From: Propionivibrio dicarboxylicus
GTDB taxonomy: Bacteria; Pseudomonadota; Gammaproteobacteria; Burkholderiales; Rhodocyclaceae
Direction of reading: 5' to 3'
NCBI RefSeq assembly: GCF_900099695.1
Contig: NZ_FNCY01000021.1
Span: forward strand, 1-64,000
DNA: 64,000 nt
The notes under the pieces: model-generated
Database searches by the model: none
Seen by the model: the letters and a program-made list of their open reading frames with translations, nothing else
What the model was told of the DNA's origin: nothing
Part shown: positions 22,200 through 29,827 of the stretch, one piece after another
Layout of the letters: every line of letters begins with the position of its first letter
Numbering within the stretch: the stretch's first letter is position 1
Program-made: the position numbers and the translations under genes

Positions 22200-23419
22200 A
22201 GTTCGGGTTCAATACCCCGTTCGAGGCACAGCTGGAGTTCTTCCGGCAGAAGCTCAATCTGCCGTCGGAGCGCTGGGATGATATCGTCAAGGCGGCGAAT
22301 GATCGCGCCTTCATCGTCGCCGGCGCCATGCAGGCCGATCTCATTCAGGATCTGCGCTTTGCCATTGATCGGTCGATGCGCGACGGCCTGGGTATTGAAG
22401 CGTTCCGCACCGACTTTCGCCAGATCGTGCAACAGCACGGCTGGACCGGCTGGACGGGCGAAGGCAGCAAGGCCGGCGAAGCCTGGCGGACGAAGGTCAT
22501 TTACCAGACCAACATGGCGACGAGCTATGCCGCCGGTCGCTATCGGCAACTGACCGATCCCGACTTTCTTGCGGAATTTCCGTACTGGCGCTACGTCCAC
22601 AACGATAGCGTCATGCACCCGCGCCCGATGCACGCGCACTGGGGACAGATCCGCCTGACGCTGCGCTACGACCACCCGTTCTGGGCGACGCACTATCCAC
22701 CGAACGGCTGGGGCTGTCACTGCCGCGTCGTTCCCGTTCGCGAGCCGGGCGAAGGCGACGCCACCGAGCCGCCGGCCGGCTGGGATGAGCGGGACGGCAA
22801 AGGATTGATCCCCGGCATCGATCGCGGCTTCGACTATGCACCTGGTGCGAATGTCAGCCAGACGCTGCAGGCGTTAATCGACGCCAAGCTGATTCGCCTG
22901 GATGCGCCGATCGGTGCGGCGATGTACGAGGCCATGAAGGACGTCATCACGCTCGAGCAGCGCGCCGCCGAATTCGCCGCCTGGATCGACAGCGTGGTCG
23001 CGGCCGGCGTCACCCGAAACGAATGGGAGATCGTCGGCGCTGTTCGTGCTTCCGAGATCGACGCCCTGGAGAATGCGGGCCTGCCCCGGCCGACGACGGC
23101 AGAGATCGCCGTCGAGGATAGCCTGGTCGTCGGAAAGAAAGCGGCCCGCCACGAACAGGCCGGGGATGCGTTAAGCATTGCTGAATGGAAGCGCCTGCCC
23201 GAGCTGCTCGACGGATCGCGCCGGACCTATCTCGACAAGACGAACGGCAAGCTGCTCTACGTGCTGCCGTCGGCCGACGACGATCGCTCGATCCGCCTGG
23301 TCGTCGAGATCGATTTTGTGATGAGCAAGGAGAAGGTGACGCTCAACATGGTGCGCTCGGCCTTCAAGATCAACACGCAGGCGCTGGAGGACAGAACGCG
23401 GTATGAGGTGGTGCGATGA
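22196..23419 (+). CDS. Minor head protein (gp30-like) with PBECR-like tail
   Basis: This 407-residue protein has an N-terminal phage Mu protein F/gp30-like head morphogenesis domain (TKVIYQTNMATSYAAGRYRQ, DSVMHPRPMHAHWGQIRL, GWGCHCRVVPV with its two Cys). A linker of about 100 residues follows. The last 100 residues (HEQAGDALSIAEWKRLPELL, TYLDKTNGKLLYVL, MVRSAFKINTQAL) look like a PBECR domain, the barnase/EndoU/colicin-like nuclease family found on the tails of phage head proteins. If so, the particle would carry a ribonuclease into the next host. The head domain is secure; the nuclease call is moderate. Confidence 0.8.
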   Translation: MKFGFNTPFEAQLEFFRQKLNLPSERWDDIVKAANDRAFIVAGAMQADLIQDLRFAIDRSMRDGLGIEAFRTDFRQIVQQHGWTGWTGEGSKAGEAWRTKVIYQTNMATSYAAGRYRQLTDPDFLAEFPYWRYVHNDSVMHPRPMHAHWGQIRLTLRYDHPFWATHYPPNGWGCHCRVVPVREPGEGDATEPPAGWDERDGKGLIPGIDRGFDYAPGANVSQTLQALIDAKLIRLDAPIGAAMYEAMKDVITLEQRAAEFAAWIDSVVAAGVTRNEWEIVGAVRASEIDALENAGLPRPTTAEIAVEDSLVVGKKAARHEQAGDALSIAEWKRLPELLDGSRRTYLDKTNGKLLYVLPSADDDRSIRLVVEIDFVMSKEKVTLNMVRSAFKINTQALEDRTRYEVVR

Positions 23420-23541
23420 GGGGGTGGTCGGCAGTTCCACCATCCCCGTGTGGCATGGCCCTACGGTTGAACGGACGCCTTCCCGTTCGTCCCTCATCGG
23501 GTCTCAAGTATAGCCCCCGATTGAAGGAATCGCTATGGTAG
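23416..23541 (+). CDS. Possible coupled peptide (41 aa) between gp30 and G
   Basis: The frame begins on the gp30 stop (ATGA) and its own stop overlaps the ATG of the next gene. The product is basic and Pro-rich (RGWSAVPPSPCGMALRLNGR, LPVRPSSGLKYSPRLKESLW). There is also RNA secondary structure here (GGGG-TGGT pairs with ACCA-CCCC), so the stretch may be a regulatory spacer rather than a gene. Confidence 0.35.
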   Translation: MRGWSAVPPSPCGMALRLNGRLPVRPSSGLKYSPRLKESLW

Positions 23542-24056
23542 CCATCGTTAGCAAGATCCTGGACGAAGGGTTTTCGGCCGCACACCAGGCGGTCGCCGCC
23601 CGTGTCGCCAACATGCAGCCGGTCATGCAGGGGCTGGGCGAAGGCGTGATGGAGCGCATCAAACAGCGCTTCCCGGCCAGCACCGGCCCCGATGGCAGCC
23701 GCTGGGCGCCCAATGCGCGCGCCACGATCGAGGCATACCTCGAGGCGCGGGGAGGATTCGGCAAGCGAGGGATCAATAAGAAGGGCGTTGAGCTTGCCAT
23801 GTCGAAGAAGCCGCTGATCGGCCAGTCGCACGATCTTGAGCGCCAGTTCCACGTCACGGCCGACGCGCATTCCTTCATCGTCGAAAACAGCATGGTCTAT
23901 GCCGCCGTCCAGCATTTCGGCGGACAGGCCGGGCGCGGTCACAAAGTGACGATCCCGGCGCGGGAGTTTTTCCCGTTCAATGGCAACGAGGAAATCTACC
24001 CGTCGGAACTCGACTATATTTTGGGGGCTTTGAATTCCTATCTCGAAATGAGGTAG
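23535..24056 (+). CDS. Virion morphogenesis protein (Mu gpG-like)
   Basis: A 173-residue phage virion morphogenesis family protein: MQGLGEGVMERIKQRFPAST, GPDGSRWAPNARATIEAY, KKPLIGQSHDLERQFHV, and YAAVQHFGGQAGRGHKVTIP with AREFFPF. It is required for head-tail joining in Mu-type phages. A GAAGGA ribosome-binding site precedes the ATG. Confidence 0.85.
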   Translation: MVAIVSKILDEGFSAAHQAVAARVANMQPVMQGLGEGVMERIKQRFPASTGPDGSRWAPNARATIEAYLEARGGFGKRGINKKGVELAMSKKPLIGQSHDLERQFHVTADAHSFIVENSMVYAAVQHFGGQAGRGHKVTIPAREFFPFNGNEEIYPSELDYILGALNSYLEMR

Positions 24057-24327
24057 TCTTATCGCTGCGACGTCGGTTTTTAGCGAAATCGACAGCAGCG
24101 CGTTTTAAGCGATTTTGATGGTGCAGTGGCTACGTGTGGATCACCCGACACGCGAAAACACAAATTAACGCGCCATTAACGCGGTTCTAGGGGCGGTTGC
24201 TCGCGCAGGCGACCTTCGGTTTTCGGTAAAAGACGAAACCACCCCCGCCGATCTCCGAAAAAAACCCTCATCCCCGCCGAAGCGTTTCCCCTCTCGTCGC
24301 CCCTGTCCGATCCGGAATCATGGGCAC
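24057..24327. other. Largest gap in the late region
   Basis: The 271 bases contain a possible stem AAATCG/CGATTT around 24086-24117 and two TTAACGC heptamers 11 bases apart (24165 and 24176). No open frame with a ribosome-binding site was found. The position before the I gene suits a secondary late promoter, but no convincing -35/-10 pair was recognised. Confidence 0.4.
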
Positions 24328-25464
24328 ATGAGTCGCAAACGCCCCCCATCCAAAAAGCCGACGGCAATCGCGATCTCCGCCTTGAGCGTCGAGATCGATG
24401 CCGGCGCGCCGCGCGATTTCCGCATTATCCCGGCGGGGACGTTCCGTTCCGGCGATGGCAGCGGCCGCCCGAAGGAGTGCGGCAGCTGGCAGTTGGATGA
24501 TGCGGACGGCGCGCGCCTGGTCGCCGAGATGGCCGCCCGGGAATCGGCCTGCGTCATCGACTACGAGCACGCGACCCTGTTGGCCAAAAAGAACGGCACT
24601 AAGGCGATCGCCGCCGGCTGGTACGAGAAGCTCGAATGGCGCCCCGGCGATGGTCTGTGGGTTATCGGCGCCGACTGGACGGCGATGGCCGCCCAGGAAA
24701 TCGAGGGCAAGCAGTACCGCTACGTTTCCCCGGTGTTTTCTTACGACCCGGTCACCGGCCGCGTCCTCAAGCTTTTCCACGCCGCGCTGACCAACGATCC
24801 CGGCATCGACGGCCTCACCGATCTCGCCGCCCTGGCGGCCGAAGTTTTTCTCACCAACACATCATTGGAGGTTCCCGCAATGGATGAACTGCTCGAACAG
24901 TTGCGCTGGCTGCTCAATCTGCCCGTCGGCGCGACGGCGGAAGACATCATCGCCCAGCTCGACAAACTCAAGTCACAACTGACTGGCGGCGACGCCACGG
25001 CGGCGGCGAGTTTCGATCTCTCGGCACACCTGGCGCAGCAGGGCAGCAAGCTCGCCGAGCTGACCGCCCAGGTCGATTCGCCGGATCCGGCCAAGTTCGT
25101 CCCGGTCGCGGTGTTGACCGCTGTCCAGGGCGAGAAGGCCGAGCTGCAGACGACGGTCGTTGACCTTCAAGCCGAGATCAACGGCGGCAAGCTGGAAAAG
25201 ATCATCGCCGACGGCAAGGCCGCCGGAAAGATCACGCCGGCCACGGAAGCCTGGGCGCGCAATCTCGGCCAGACGAATCTCGCCGCGCTGACCTCGATGC
25301 TCGAAGTGACGGCGCCGACGATCGTCCCCAACAAGACGCAGACCGGCATCAACGCCCCGTCGCCCGGCCCGGTCGCTGCGCTCTCGGCCGAACAGCAGCA
25401 GGTGTGCGAGCTGCTCGGGGTGCCCGAGGCCGATTTCAAACAGACCCTGTCGGCCTCGGCCTGA
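24328..25464 (+). CDS. Head maturation protease and scaffold (Mu gpI-like)
   Basis: The 378-residue protein matches the Mu-like protein I family: PRDFRIIPAGTFRSGDGSGR, CVIDYEHATLLAKKNG, and YRYVSPVFSYDPVTGRVLKL, followed by the helical scaffold half. It would cleave itself and other head proteins during maturation. Its second half can also be made alone from an internal start (next entry). The gene precedes a decoration-type protein and the capsid gene, as in Mu. Confidence 0.88.
   Translation: MSRKRPPSKKPTAIAISALSVEIDAGAPRDFRIIPAGTFRSGDGSGRPKECGSWQLDDADGARLVAEMAARESACVIDYEHATLLAKKNGTKAIAAGWYEKLEWRPGDGLWVIGADWTAMAAQEIEGKQYRYVSPVFSYDPVTGRVLKLFHAALTNDPGIDGLTDLAALAAEVFLTNTSLEVPAMDELLEQLRWLLNLPVGATAEDIIAQLDKLKSQLTGGDATAAASFDLSAHLAQQGSKLAELTAQVDSPDPAKFVPVAVLTAVQGEKAELQTTVVDLQAEINGGKLEKIIADGKAAGKITPATEAWARNLGQTNLAALTSMLEVTAPTIVPNKTQTGINAPSPGPVAALSAEQQQVCELLGVPEADFKQTLSASA
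24880..25464 (+). CDS. Scaffold protein from an internal start (Mu gpZ-like)
   Basis: In-frame ATG at 24880 inside the I gene, preceded by TGGAGG eight bases upstream. The product (194 aa) is the helical scaffold half alone: MDELLEQLRWLLNLPVGATA through a coiled region to TQTGINAPSPGPVAALSAEQ. Mu makes protein Z in the same way. The good ribosome-binding site in the middle of a gene supports it. Confidence 0.7.
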   Translation: MDELLEQLRWLLNLPVGATAEDIIAQLDKLKSQLTGGDATAAASFDLSAHLAQQGSKLAELTAQVDSPDPAKFVPVAVLTAVQGEKAELQTTVVDLQAEINGGKLEKIIADGKAAGKITPATEAWARNLGQTNLAALTSMLEVTAPTIVPNKTQTGINAPSPGPVAALSAEQQQVCELLGVPEADFKQTLSASA

Positions 25465-25496
25465 CGGGATTCCTTTTCATCTGAACGGAGACTTCA

Positions 25497-25901
25497 ATGA
25501 CTGCTCTCGCCGCAGACCGCAACACCCACATGCGGGACAACGGATTGATTCCGGTGCCCGTTGCCGCCAACGCGAAGATCTTTGCCGGTTCGATGGTGGT
25601 CGCCAATGCCGCCGGTTATGCCGCCCCGGGCAGCACCGCCGCGACGCTGACCTACCTCGGCCGCGCCGAATCGTTTATCGACAATACCGGCGGCGCCGAT
25701 GGCGCCAAGATCGTCCTGGTTCGCCGTCATAAGGCGTTCAAGTGGGCGAACCTTGGGACGGACGCCGTCACGCAGGCCGAATTCGGCAAGACCTGCTACA
25801 TCGTCGATGACCAGACCGTGGCCAAGACGAGCGACACCGCTGCTCGTTCCGCTGCCGGCAAGGTGGTCGGCGTCGACTCCGACGGCGTCTGGGTCGAATA
25901 A
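25497..25901 (+). CDS. Capsid decoration-type protein (DUF2190-like)
   Basis: A 134-residue beta-rich protein: RDNGLIPVPVAANAKIFAGS, MVVANAAGYAAPGSTAATLT, then TDAVTQAEFGKTCYIVDDQT and AAGKVVGVDSDGVWVE. This is the DUF2190-like fold, usually a head decoration or capsid-stabilising protein. It stands between scaffold and major capsid genes, the expected place. A GGAGA box precedes the start. Confidence 0.7.
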   Translation: MTALAADRNTHMRDNGLIPVPVAANAKIFAGSMVVANAAGYAAPGSTAATLTYLGRAESFIDNTGGADGAKIVLVRRHKAFKWANLGTDAVTQAEFGKTCYIVDDQTVAKTSDTAARSAAGKVVGVDSDGVWVE

Positions 25902-25957
25902 GGGAAACGGCCTCGCGAAGGCGGTTTAACACCACATCCGTTCATCAAGGAGAAATC

Positions 25958-27007
25958 ATGATCAAGAAATTCGCATCGATCGGCATCGCGATCGCCTTCG
26001 CGGCCCTTGCCGTTTTGTCGTGGCCGGCAACCGCCGGGCAGGACGCTTTCACCGCCCTGGCCAACTCGGACGCCGTTCCGGCCTTCGCGGCGGTCGGGAT
26101 GCTGGTTAACGCCAGTACCCTGCAGTCGATCTTCACCGGTCTCAAGACCCTCTTCAACAATGCACTGAAAGCCGTGCCCGGCGACTGGCAGAAGACGGCG
26201 ATGGAGGTTCCGTCGACGGGTGCCGGCGAGGATTACGCCTGGTTGTCGCGCTTCCCGCGCATGCGCAAGTGGGTCGGCGACAAGGTCGTGAAAGCACTCA
26301 AGGCCGGCAAGTACTACAAGGCCAATGAGGACTGGGAGGCCACGATCGAAGTCGATCGCAATGACATCGAGGACGATCGGCTGGGGCTGTACAACAATCA
26401 GGCGATGCAGGCTGGCGAATCGGCGGGGGAACTCAACGACATCATCGTCGATGACCTCAAGAACAACGCCTTCACGCAGACCGGCATCGATGGCCAGTAT
26501 TTCTACGACACCGATCACCCGGTTGGCGATTCCAGCGTCAGCAACAAGATCACCGCTGCGCTGTCTTCGGCGACGTTGGCCGGCGCGCAGGCAAGCTACG
26601 GCGCGCTGCGCACCAAGATCATGGAGTTCAAGGACGAAGAAGGCATGCCGCTTCGCCTGATTCCGGACACGTTCGAGGTTCCGCCGGCCCTCGAAGCAGC
26701 TGCCCGCGTCATCTGCGAAGCGGACAAGCTCGGCGACAACTCCCCGAACCCGTACAAGGGCACGGCGACGGTCCTGGTCAATCCGGGCCTGACCAGCTCG
26801 ACCGCCTACATGCTGCATGTCACCAGCAAGCAGTCGGTCAAGCCGTTCATCGTCCAGATGCGCAAGAAGCCGGTCTTCGTCTCGCAGACCGGCATGGACA
26901 ACGACGACGTCTTCAATCGCAAGAAGTTCAAGTACGGCGCCGAAGCGCGTGCGACCGGCCTGTACGGCTACTGGCAGCTGTCGGCCGCCTCGACCGGCGC
27001 GGGCTAA
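25958..27007 (+). CDS. Major capsid protein (Mu gpT-like) with N-terminal extension
   Basis: The body (from Met48 on) is a standard Mu gpT: MLVNASTLQSIFTGLKTLFN, NALKAVPGDWQKTAMEVPST, RKWVGDKVVKALKAGKYYKA, ANEDWEATIEVDRNDIEDDR and FYDTDHPVGD. It forms the icosahedral head shell. The first 47 residues are an unusual extension that reads as a signal peptide (MIKKFASIGIAIAFAALAVL, then SWPATAGQD). The upstream ATG has a strong AAGGAGAAATC ribosome-binding site, while the internal ATG (26099) has none of note, so the long form should be made. The extension is probably removed by the phage protease. Confidence 0.9.
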   Translation: MIKKFASIGIAIAFAALAVLSWPATAGQDAFTALANSDAVPAFAAVGMLVNASTLQSIFTGLKTLFNNALKAVPGDWQKTAMEVPSTGAGEDYAWLSRFPRMRKWVGDKVVKALKAGKYYKANEDWEATIEVDRNDIEDDRLGLYNNQAMQAGESAGELNDIIVDDLKNNAFTQTGIDGQYFYDTDHPVGDSSVSNKITAALSSATLAGAQASYGALRTKIMEFKDEEGMPLRLIPDTFEVPPALEAAARVICEADKLGDNSPNPYKGTATVLVNPGLTSSTAYMLHVTSKQSVKPFIVQMRKKPVFVSQTGMDNDDVFNRKKFKYGAEARATGLYGYWQLSAASTGAG

Positions 27008-27012
27008 TCGCG

Positions 27013-27063
27013 AGCGTTAAGCCATAGCCCCTTCCCTTGCGGGTGGGGGTTTTACTGAACGCT
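27013..27063 (+). ncRNA. Folded RNA element downstream of the gpT gene
   Basis: AGCGTT (27013-27018) pairs with AACGCT (27058-27063), and inside lies CCCC-TT-CCC, loop TTGC, GGG-T-GGGG (27027-27049) followed by TTTT. It begins six bases beyond the gpT stop. A conserved RNA motif downstream of gpT genes (Mu-gpT-DE) is known from comparative work; this may be a member. It could also work as a partial terminator that sets the high capsid-to-tail ratio. Confidence 0.5.
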
Positions 27064-27086
27064 TGGATCAACCACAAGGAGCCGTC

Positions 27087-27563
27087 ATGGCGTCGAAGAA
27101 ACCGCAGACCAGAAAAGCAGCCACTCCCGCAACGTCGCCGGCCGCCGCGCCGAAGACGGACTCCGCATCGCCGGAGAACAAGAATAATCCACCGCCCGCA
27201 TCGCCGGGGAATAACGGTGCATTGAACGGGTCGGGGGTGGATTCGTCCACCTCCGAAACCGCCAATCAATCGTTAGGAAACGGCGAACCTCCGAAGACTG
27301 ACAAGACGGAGATTTCCCCCGCTGGGGGAACATCGGGCGCCAATGAAAAGGATGAGCCTGTCGTCATCGTCGCCGGCTTCAAGGCTGACTCTTTCACCGG
27401 CTTCAAGGTCGTCTCGGCCGTCGAAGGGTTCCGCCGCGCCGGCCGCGCCTGGACCAAGGCGGAAACGGTAGTCAAGGCCAACGAGTTGAGCACGGACCAG
27501 ATCACCGCGCTGCTGGCGGAGCCGATGCTGCAGGTCGTCGGCATCACTGAGGATCCTGCTTAA
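27087..27563 (+). CDS. HI1506-like phage protein
   Basis: A 158-residue protein whose N-terminal 90 residues are low-complexity (Pro, Ala, Ser, Asn) and whose C-terminal 60 residues are folded: VVIVAGFKADSFTGFKVVSA, VEGFRRAGRAWTKAETVVKA, LSTDQITALLAEPMLQVVGI. The C-terminus is the HI1506-related (Mu gp35-like) family, placed after the capsid gene in Mu-like phages; function not established. An AAGGAG box precedes ATG 27087. Confidence 0.75.
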   Translation: MASKKPQTRKAATPATSPAAAPKTDSASPENKNNPPPASPGNNGALNGSGVDSSTSETANQSLGNGEPPKTDKTEISPAGGTSGANEKDEPVVIVAGFKADSFTGFKVVSAVEGFRRAGRAWTKAETVVKANELSTDQITALLAEPMLQVVGITEDPA

Positions 27564-27980
27564 ATGGCCTACGCAACCCAGGCGGACATGGAAACCCGGT
27601 TCGGGGAGGAGGAACTCGCCCAGCTCACCGACCGGGAATCTGCCACGACGATCGACGCCGGTGTCGTTGCCCGGGCGTTAAACGACGCCAAGGCCGAGAT
27701 CGACGGCTATCTGTCCGCCCGGTATGCGTTGCCGCTCACCACGGTGCCCGACATCCTGGTGCGCATCAACTGCGATATCGCCCGGTATTTCCTGTTCGAC
27801 GATCGCGTTACCGAAGCGGTCCGCAACCGCTACCTGGACGCGGTCAAGCTGATGCGCTCGATCGCCAGCGGTGACGTCACGATGGCCGGCGCCAGCGCCT
27901 TGGCGCAGACCACCGGTCAGAAAGAGGCGATTTTCGTTCCGTCTTCTCGGCCCAAGGTATTTGGCGGGGAGCGGTCGTGA
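27564..27980 (+). CDS. Head-tail joining protein (Mu gp36-like, DUF1320)
   Basis: A 138-residue member of DUF1320: MAYATQADMETRFGEEELAQ, TDRESATTIDAGVVARALND, AKAEIDGYLSARYALPLTTV and YFLFDDRVTEAVRNRYLDAV. It starts directly at the stop of the previous gene and is overlapped by the next. It probably sits at the portal-to-tail connector. Confidence 0.88.
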   Translation: MAYATQADMETRFGEEELAQLTDRESATTIDAGVVARALNDAKAEIDGYLSARYALPLTTVPDILVRINCDIARYFLFDDRVTEAVRNRYLDAVKLMRSIASGDVTMAGASALAQTTGQKEAIFVPSSRPKVFGGERS

Positions 27981-28390
27981 TCGAGACAGTCGTCGCCCGG
28001 CTGAAAGCGGCCACCACCGGTTTCAACAAGATCGGCGGTGCAGCCGACCTGGACGCCATCGGCAAGAAGGTGGTCACGCCTGGCGCCTATGTCATCCCGA
28101 TGACCGAGTCCGGTACCGAGGGCGAACTGTTGGGCGTCACCGAGCAGGAAATCGATATCGGCTTTGGCGTGTTCACGGTCGTTTCGAATCTGAGCGACGT
28201 CGCCGGCGCCGCAGCGATCGGCGGTCTTCAGGCCCGTCGGGATGCTATCAAAAGCGCGCTGATCGGCTGGGTTCCCAATCCTGCCGAAGGGCATCCGGTG
28301 TATTTCACGTCCGGTCGTCTGATGCGCTGGGATGACGGGATTCTCTGGTGGCTCGATGAGTTCCAGGTGGCAAGTTATTGGAGGAAATGA
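27977..28390 (+). CDS. Tail completion protein (Mu gp37-like, DUF1834)
   Basis: A 137-residue protein of the gp37/DUF1834 type: VARLKAATTGFNKIGGAADL, VVTPGAYVIPMTESGTEGEL, ALIGWVPNPAEGHPVYFTSG, and the C-terminal LWWLDEFQVASYWRK. GTG start with GTGA overlap. It probably terminates or caps the tail tube. Confidence 0.8.
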   Translation: MIETVVARLKAATTGFNKIGGAADLDAIGKKVVTPGAYVIPMTESGTEGELLGVTEQEIDIGFGVFTVVSNLSDVAGAAAIGGLQARRDAIKSALIGWVPNPAEGHPVYFTSGRLMRWDDGILWWLDEFQVASYWRK

Positions 28391-28545
28391 TGGCAGATCA
28401 AAACACTGAGCAGGTCAAAGAGCCCCGCAAGCCGGGCGAGCTTTCCACCAACCGTCCCGCGCCGCCCGTCGAAACCGATTCGGCCGCAGCGCCGGTGCCG
28501 GATCCGGCGGCTGGAAAACCCGCCAAGAAATCTGCAAAGGAGTAA
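28387..28545 (+). CDS. Small Pro-rich protein (Mu gp38 position, 52 aa)
   Basis: Two adjacent ATG codons (28387 and 28390) overlap the previous stop. The product is polar and Pro/Lys/Ala-rich (RKPGELSTNRPAPPVETDSA, AGKPAKKSAKE) and probably unstructured. Mu has a small gene at the same place. It is too short to classify; coupling on both sides makes it credible. Confidence 0.55.
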   Translation: MMADQNTEQVKEPRKPGELSTNRPAPPVETDSAAAPVPDPAAGKPAKKSAKE

Positions 28546-28548
28546 GTC

Positions 28549-29514
28549 ATGGGAAGATATGCCCGCAATACCGCGATCCTGGCCAAGATCGAAGCGACGT
28601 ATGGCGTCGACGCCACGCCGACCGAGGGCGCCAACGCGATCCTGATCTCGAATCCGGATATCGTCCCGCTTAACGCCGAAAACGTGTCGCGCGACCTCGT
28701 GCGTGCGTTCCTGGGTGGATCGGAGCAACTCGTCGGCGCCAGTTATGTGTCGATGACATTCGATGTCGAAATCGCCGGGTCCGGCACTGCCGGTGTCGCC
28801 CCGGCCTACGGTCCGCTGCTGCGCGCCTGTGGGTTTGCGGAATCCGTCACCGAAAACGTCCGGACGGAATACAACCTGGTGACGCCGGTCTCCGATTCGC
28901 TCTCGATCTACTATTTCAGCGACGGCGTCAAGCACGTCGCCCGTGGTTGCCGGGGCGATGTCAGTATCAAGATGACGTTCAAGAACAAGCCAGTGTTCTC
29001 GTTCAAATTCCTCGGGCTTGACGGCGGCATGGCCGCCGCCGTTCCGGCCGCGCAGACGACAGGCACCTTCCAGAAGCCTTTGGCAATGTCCGAGGCCAAT
29101 ACCGGCGACCTGACCTTCGGCGCGGTCTACACGGCGGCGACGCCAGCGCTGACCGGCGGTCAGGGATATCCGAGCCAGGGCATCGAGATCAGCCTTGGCA
29201 ATAGCGTCTCCCATGAGCCGCTGCTCGGCGGCGAATCGATCGATGTCACCCAGCGGGAGAGTAGCGGCAATGTCACGCTCGACCTGACGGCCGCCCAGGA
29301 AGTGTCGTTTATGACGACGGTCAAGGCGAACACGCTTCAGTCGATTGGACTGGTGCACGGCACCCAGGCAGGCAACAAATTCATGGTGTTCTTGCCCGGG
29401 GCGCAACTCATCAAACCGACCAAGAAAAATTCCAACGGTCGGTTGTATTGCGGCTATGAAGTGCGGGCGATCCCGGTCGTCGGCAATGACGAACTCAAAC
29501 TGGTGGTGTTCTGA
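28549..29514 (+). CDS. Tail tube protein, siphovirus type
   Basis: The 321-residue beta-rich protein (RYARNTAILAKIEATYGVDA, VGASYVSMTFDVEIAGSGTA, GVAPAYGPLLRACGFAESVT) belongs to the tail tube family of long-tailed phages without a sheath. No sheath gene follows or precedes it, so the tail is non-contractile. The AAGGAG before the ATG lies in the end of the small gene upstream. It marks the shift from Mu-type head genes to lambda-type tail genes. Confidence 0.8.
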   Translation: MGRYARNTAILAKIEATYGVDATPTEGANAILISNPDIVPLNAENVSRDLVRAFLGGSEQLVGASYVSMTFDVEIAGSGTAGVAPAYGPLLRACGFAESVTENVRTEYNLVTPVSDSLSIYYFSDGVKHVARGCRGDVSIKMTFKNKPVFSFKFLGLDGGMAAAVPAAQTTGTFQKPLAMSEANTGDLTFGAVYTAATPALTGGQGYPSQGIEISLGNSVSHEPLLGGESIDVTQRESSGNVTLDLTAAQEVSFMTTVKANTLQSIGLVHGTQAGNKFMVFLPGAQLIKPTKKNSNGRLYCGYEVRAIPVVGNDELKLVVF

Positions 29515-29515
29515 C

Positions 29516-29827
29516 ATGTTTACAATCGATCCCGATCCGACCTTTACGGCCGATGTGCCGATGACAATTCCCGGGAAGCCGGTCGCCGAAGACGCCAAGT
29601 TCGAATTCAAATACATGGATACGGACGAGTGGGAAGCCTTCATCAAGGAGACGGCCGGGCAGACGACGGCGGAGGTCGTCAAGAAAATGGTGGTCGGCTG
29701 GCGGGACTTCGACAAGCCGTTCTCTGCTGAGAACTTCGATCGCCTGCTCAAGAAGCGGCCGCGCGCCGCCCTGGACATCTTCGAGGCCTATCACCGCGAA
29801 CTGTTCGAGTCCCGCGTAAAAAACTGA
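29516..29827 (+). CDS. Tail assembly chaperone G
   Basis: A 103-residue acidic protein (TIDPDPTFTADVPMTIPGKP, KFEFKYMDTDEWEAFIKETA, DFDKPFSAENFDRLLKKRPR) starting just beyond the tube gene. It binds the tape measure before tail assembly. Its last codons GTA AAA AAC TGA contain the slippery heptamer A AAA AAC for the longer GT product (next entries). Confidence 0.75.
   Translation: MFTIDPDPTFTADVPMTIPGKPVAEDAKFEFKYMDTDEWEAFIKETAGQTTAEVVKKMVVGWRDFDKPFSAENFDRLLKKRPRAALDIFEAYHRELFESRVKN

Noticed and set aside
28375-29778. A 467-codon - strand frame under the tail tube gene
   Set aside because: Shadow frame of the tube and chaperone genes; low-complexity composition and no family.
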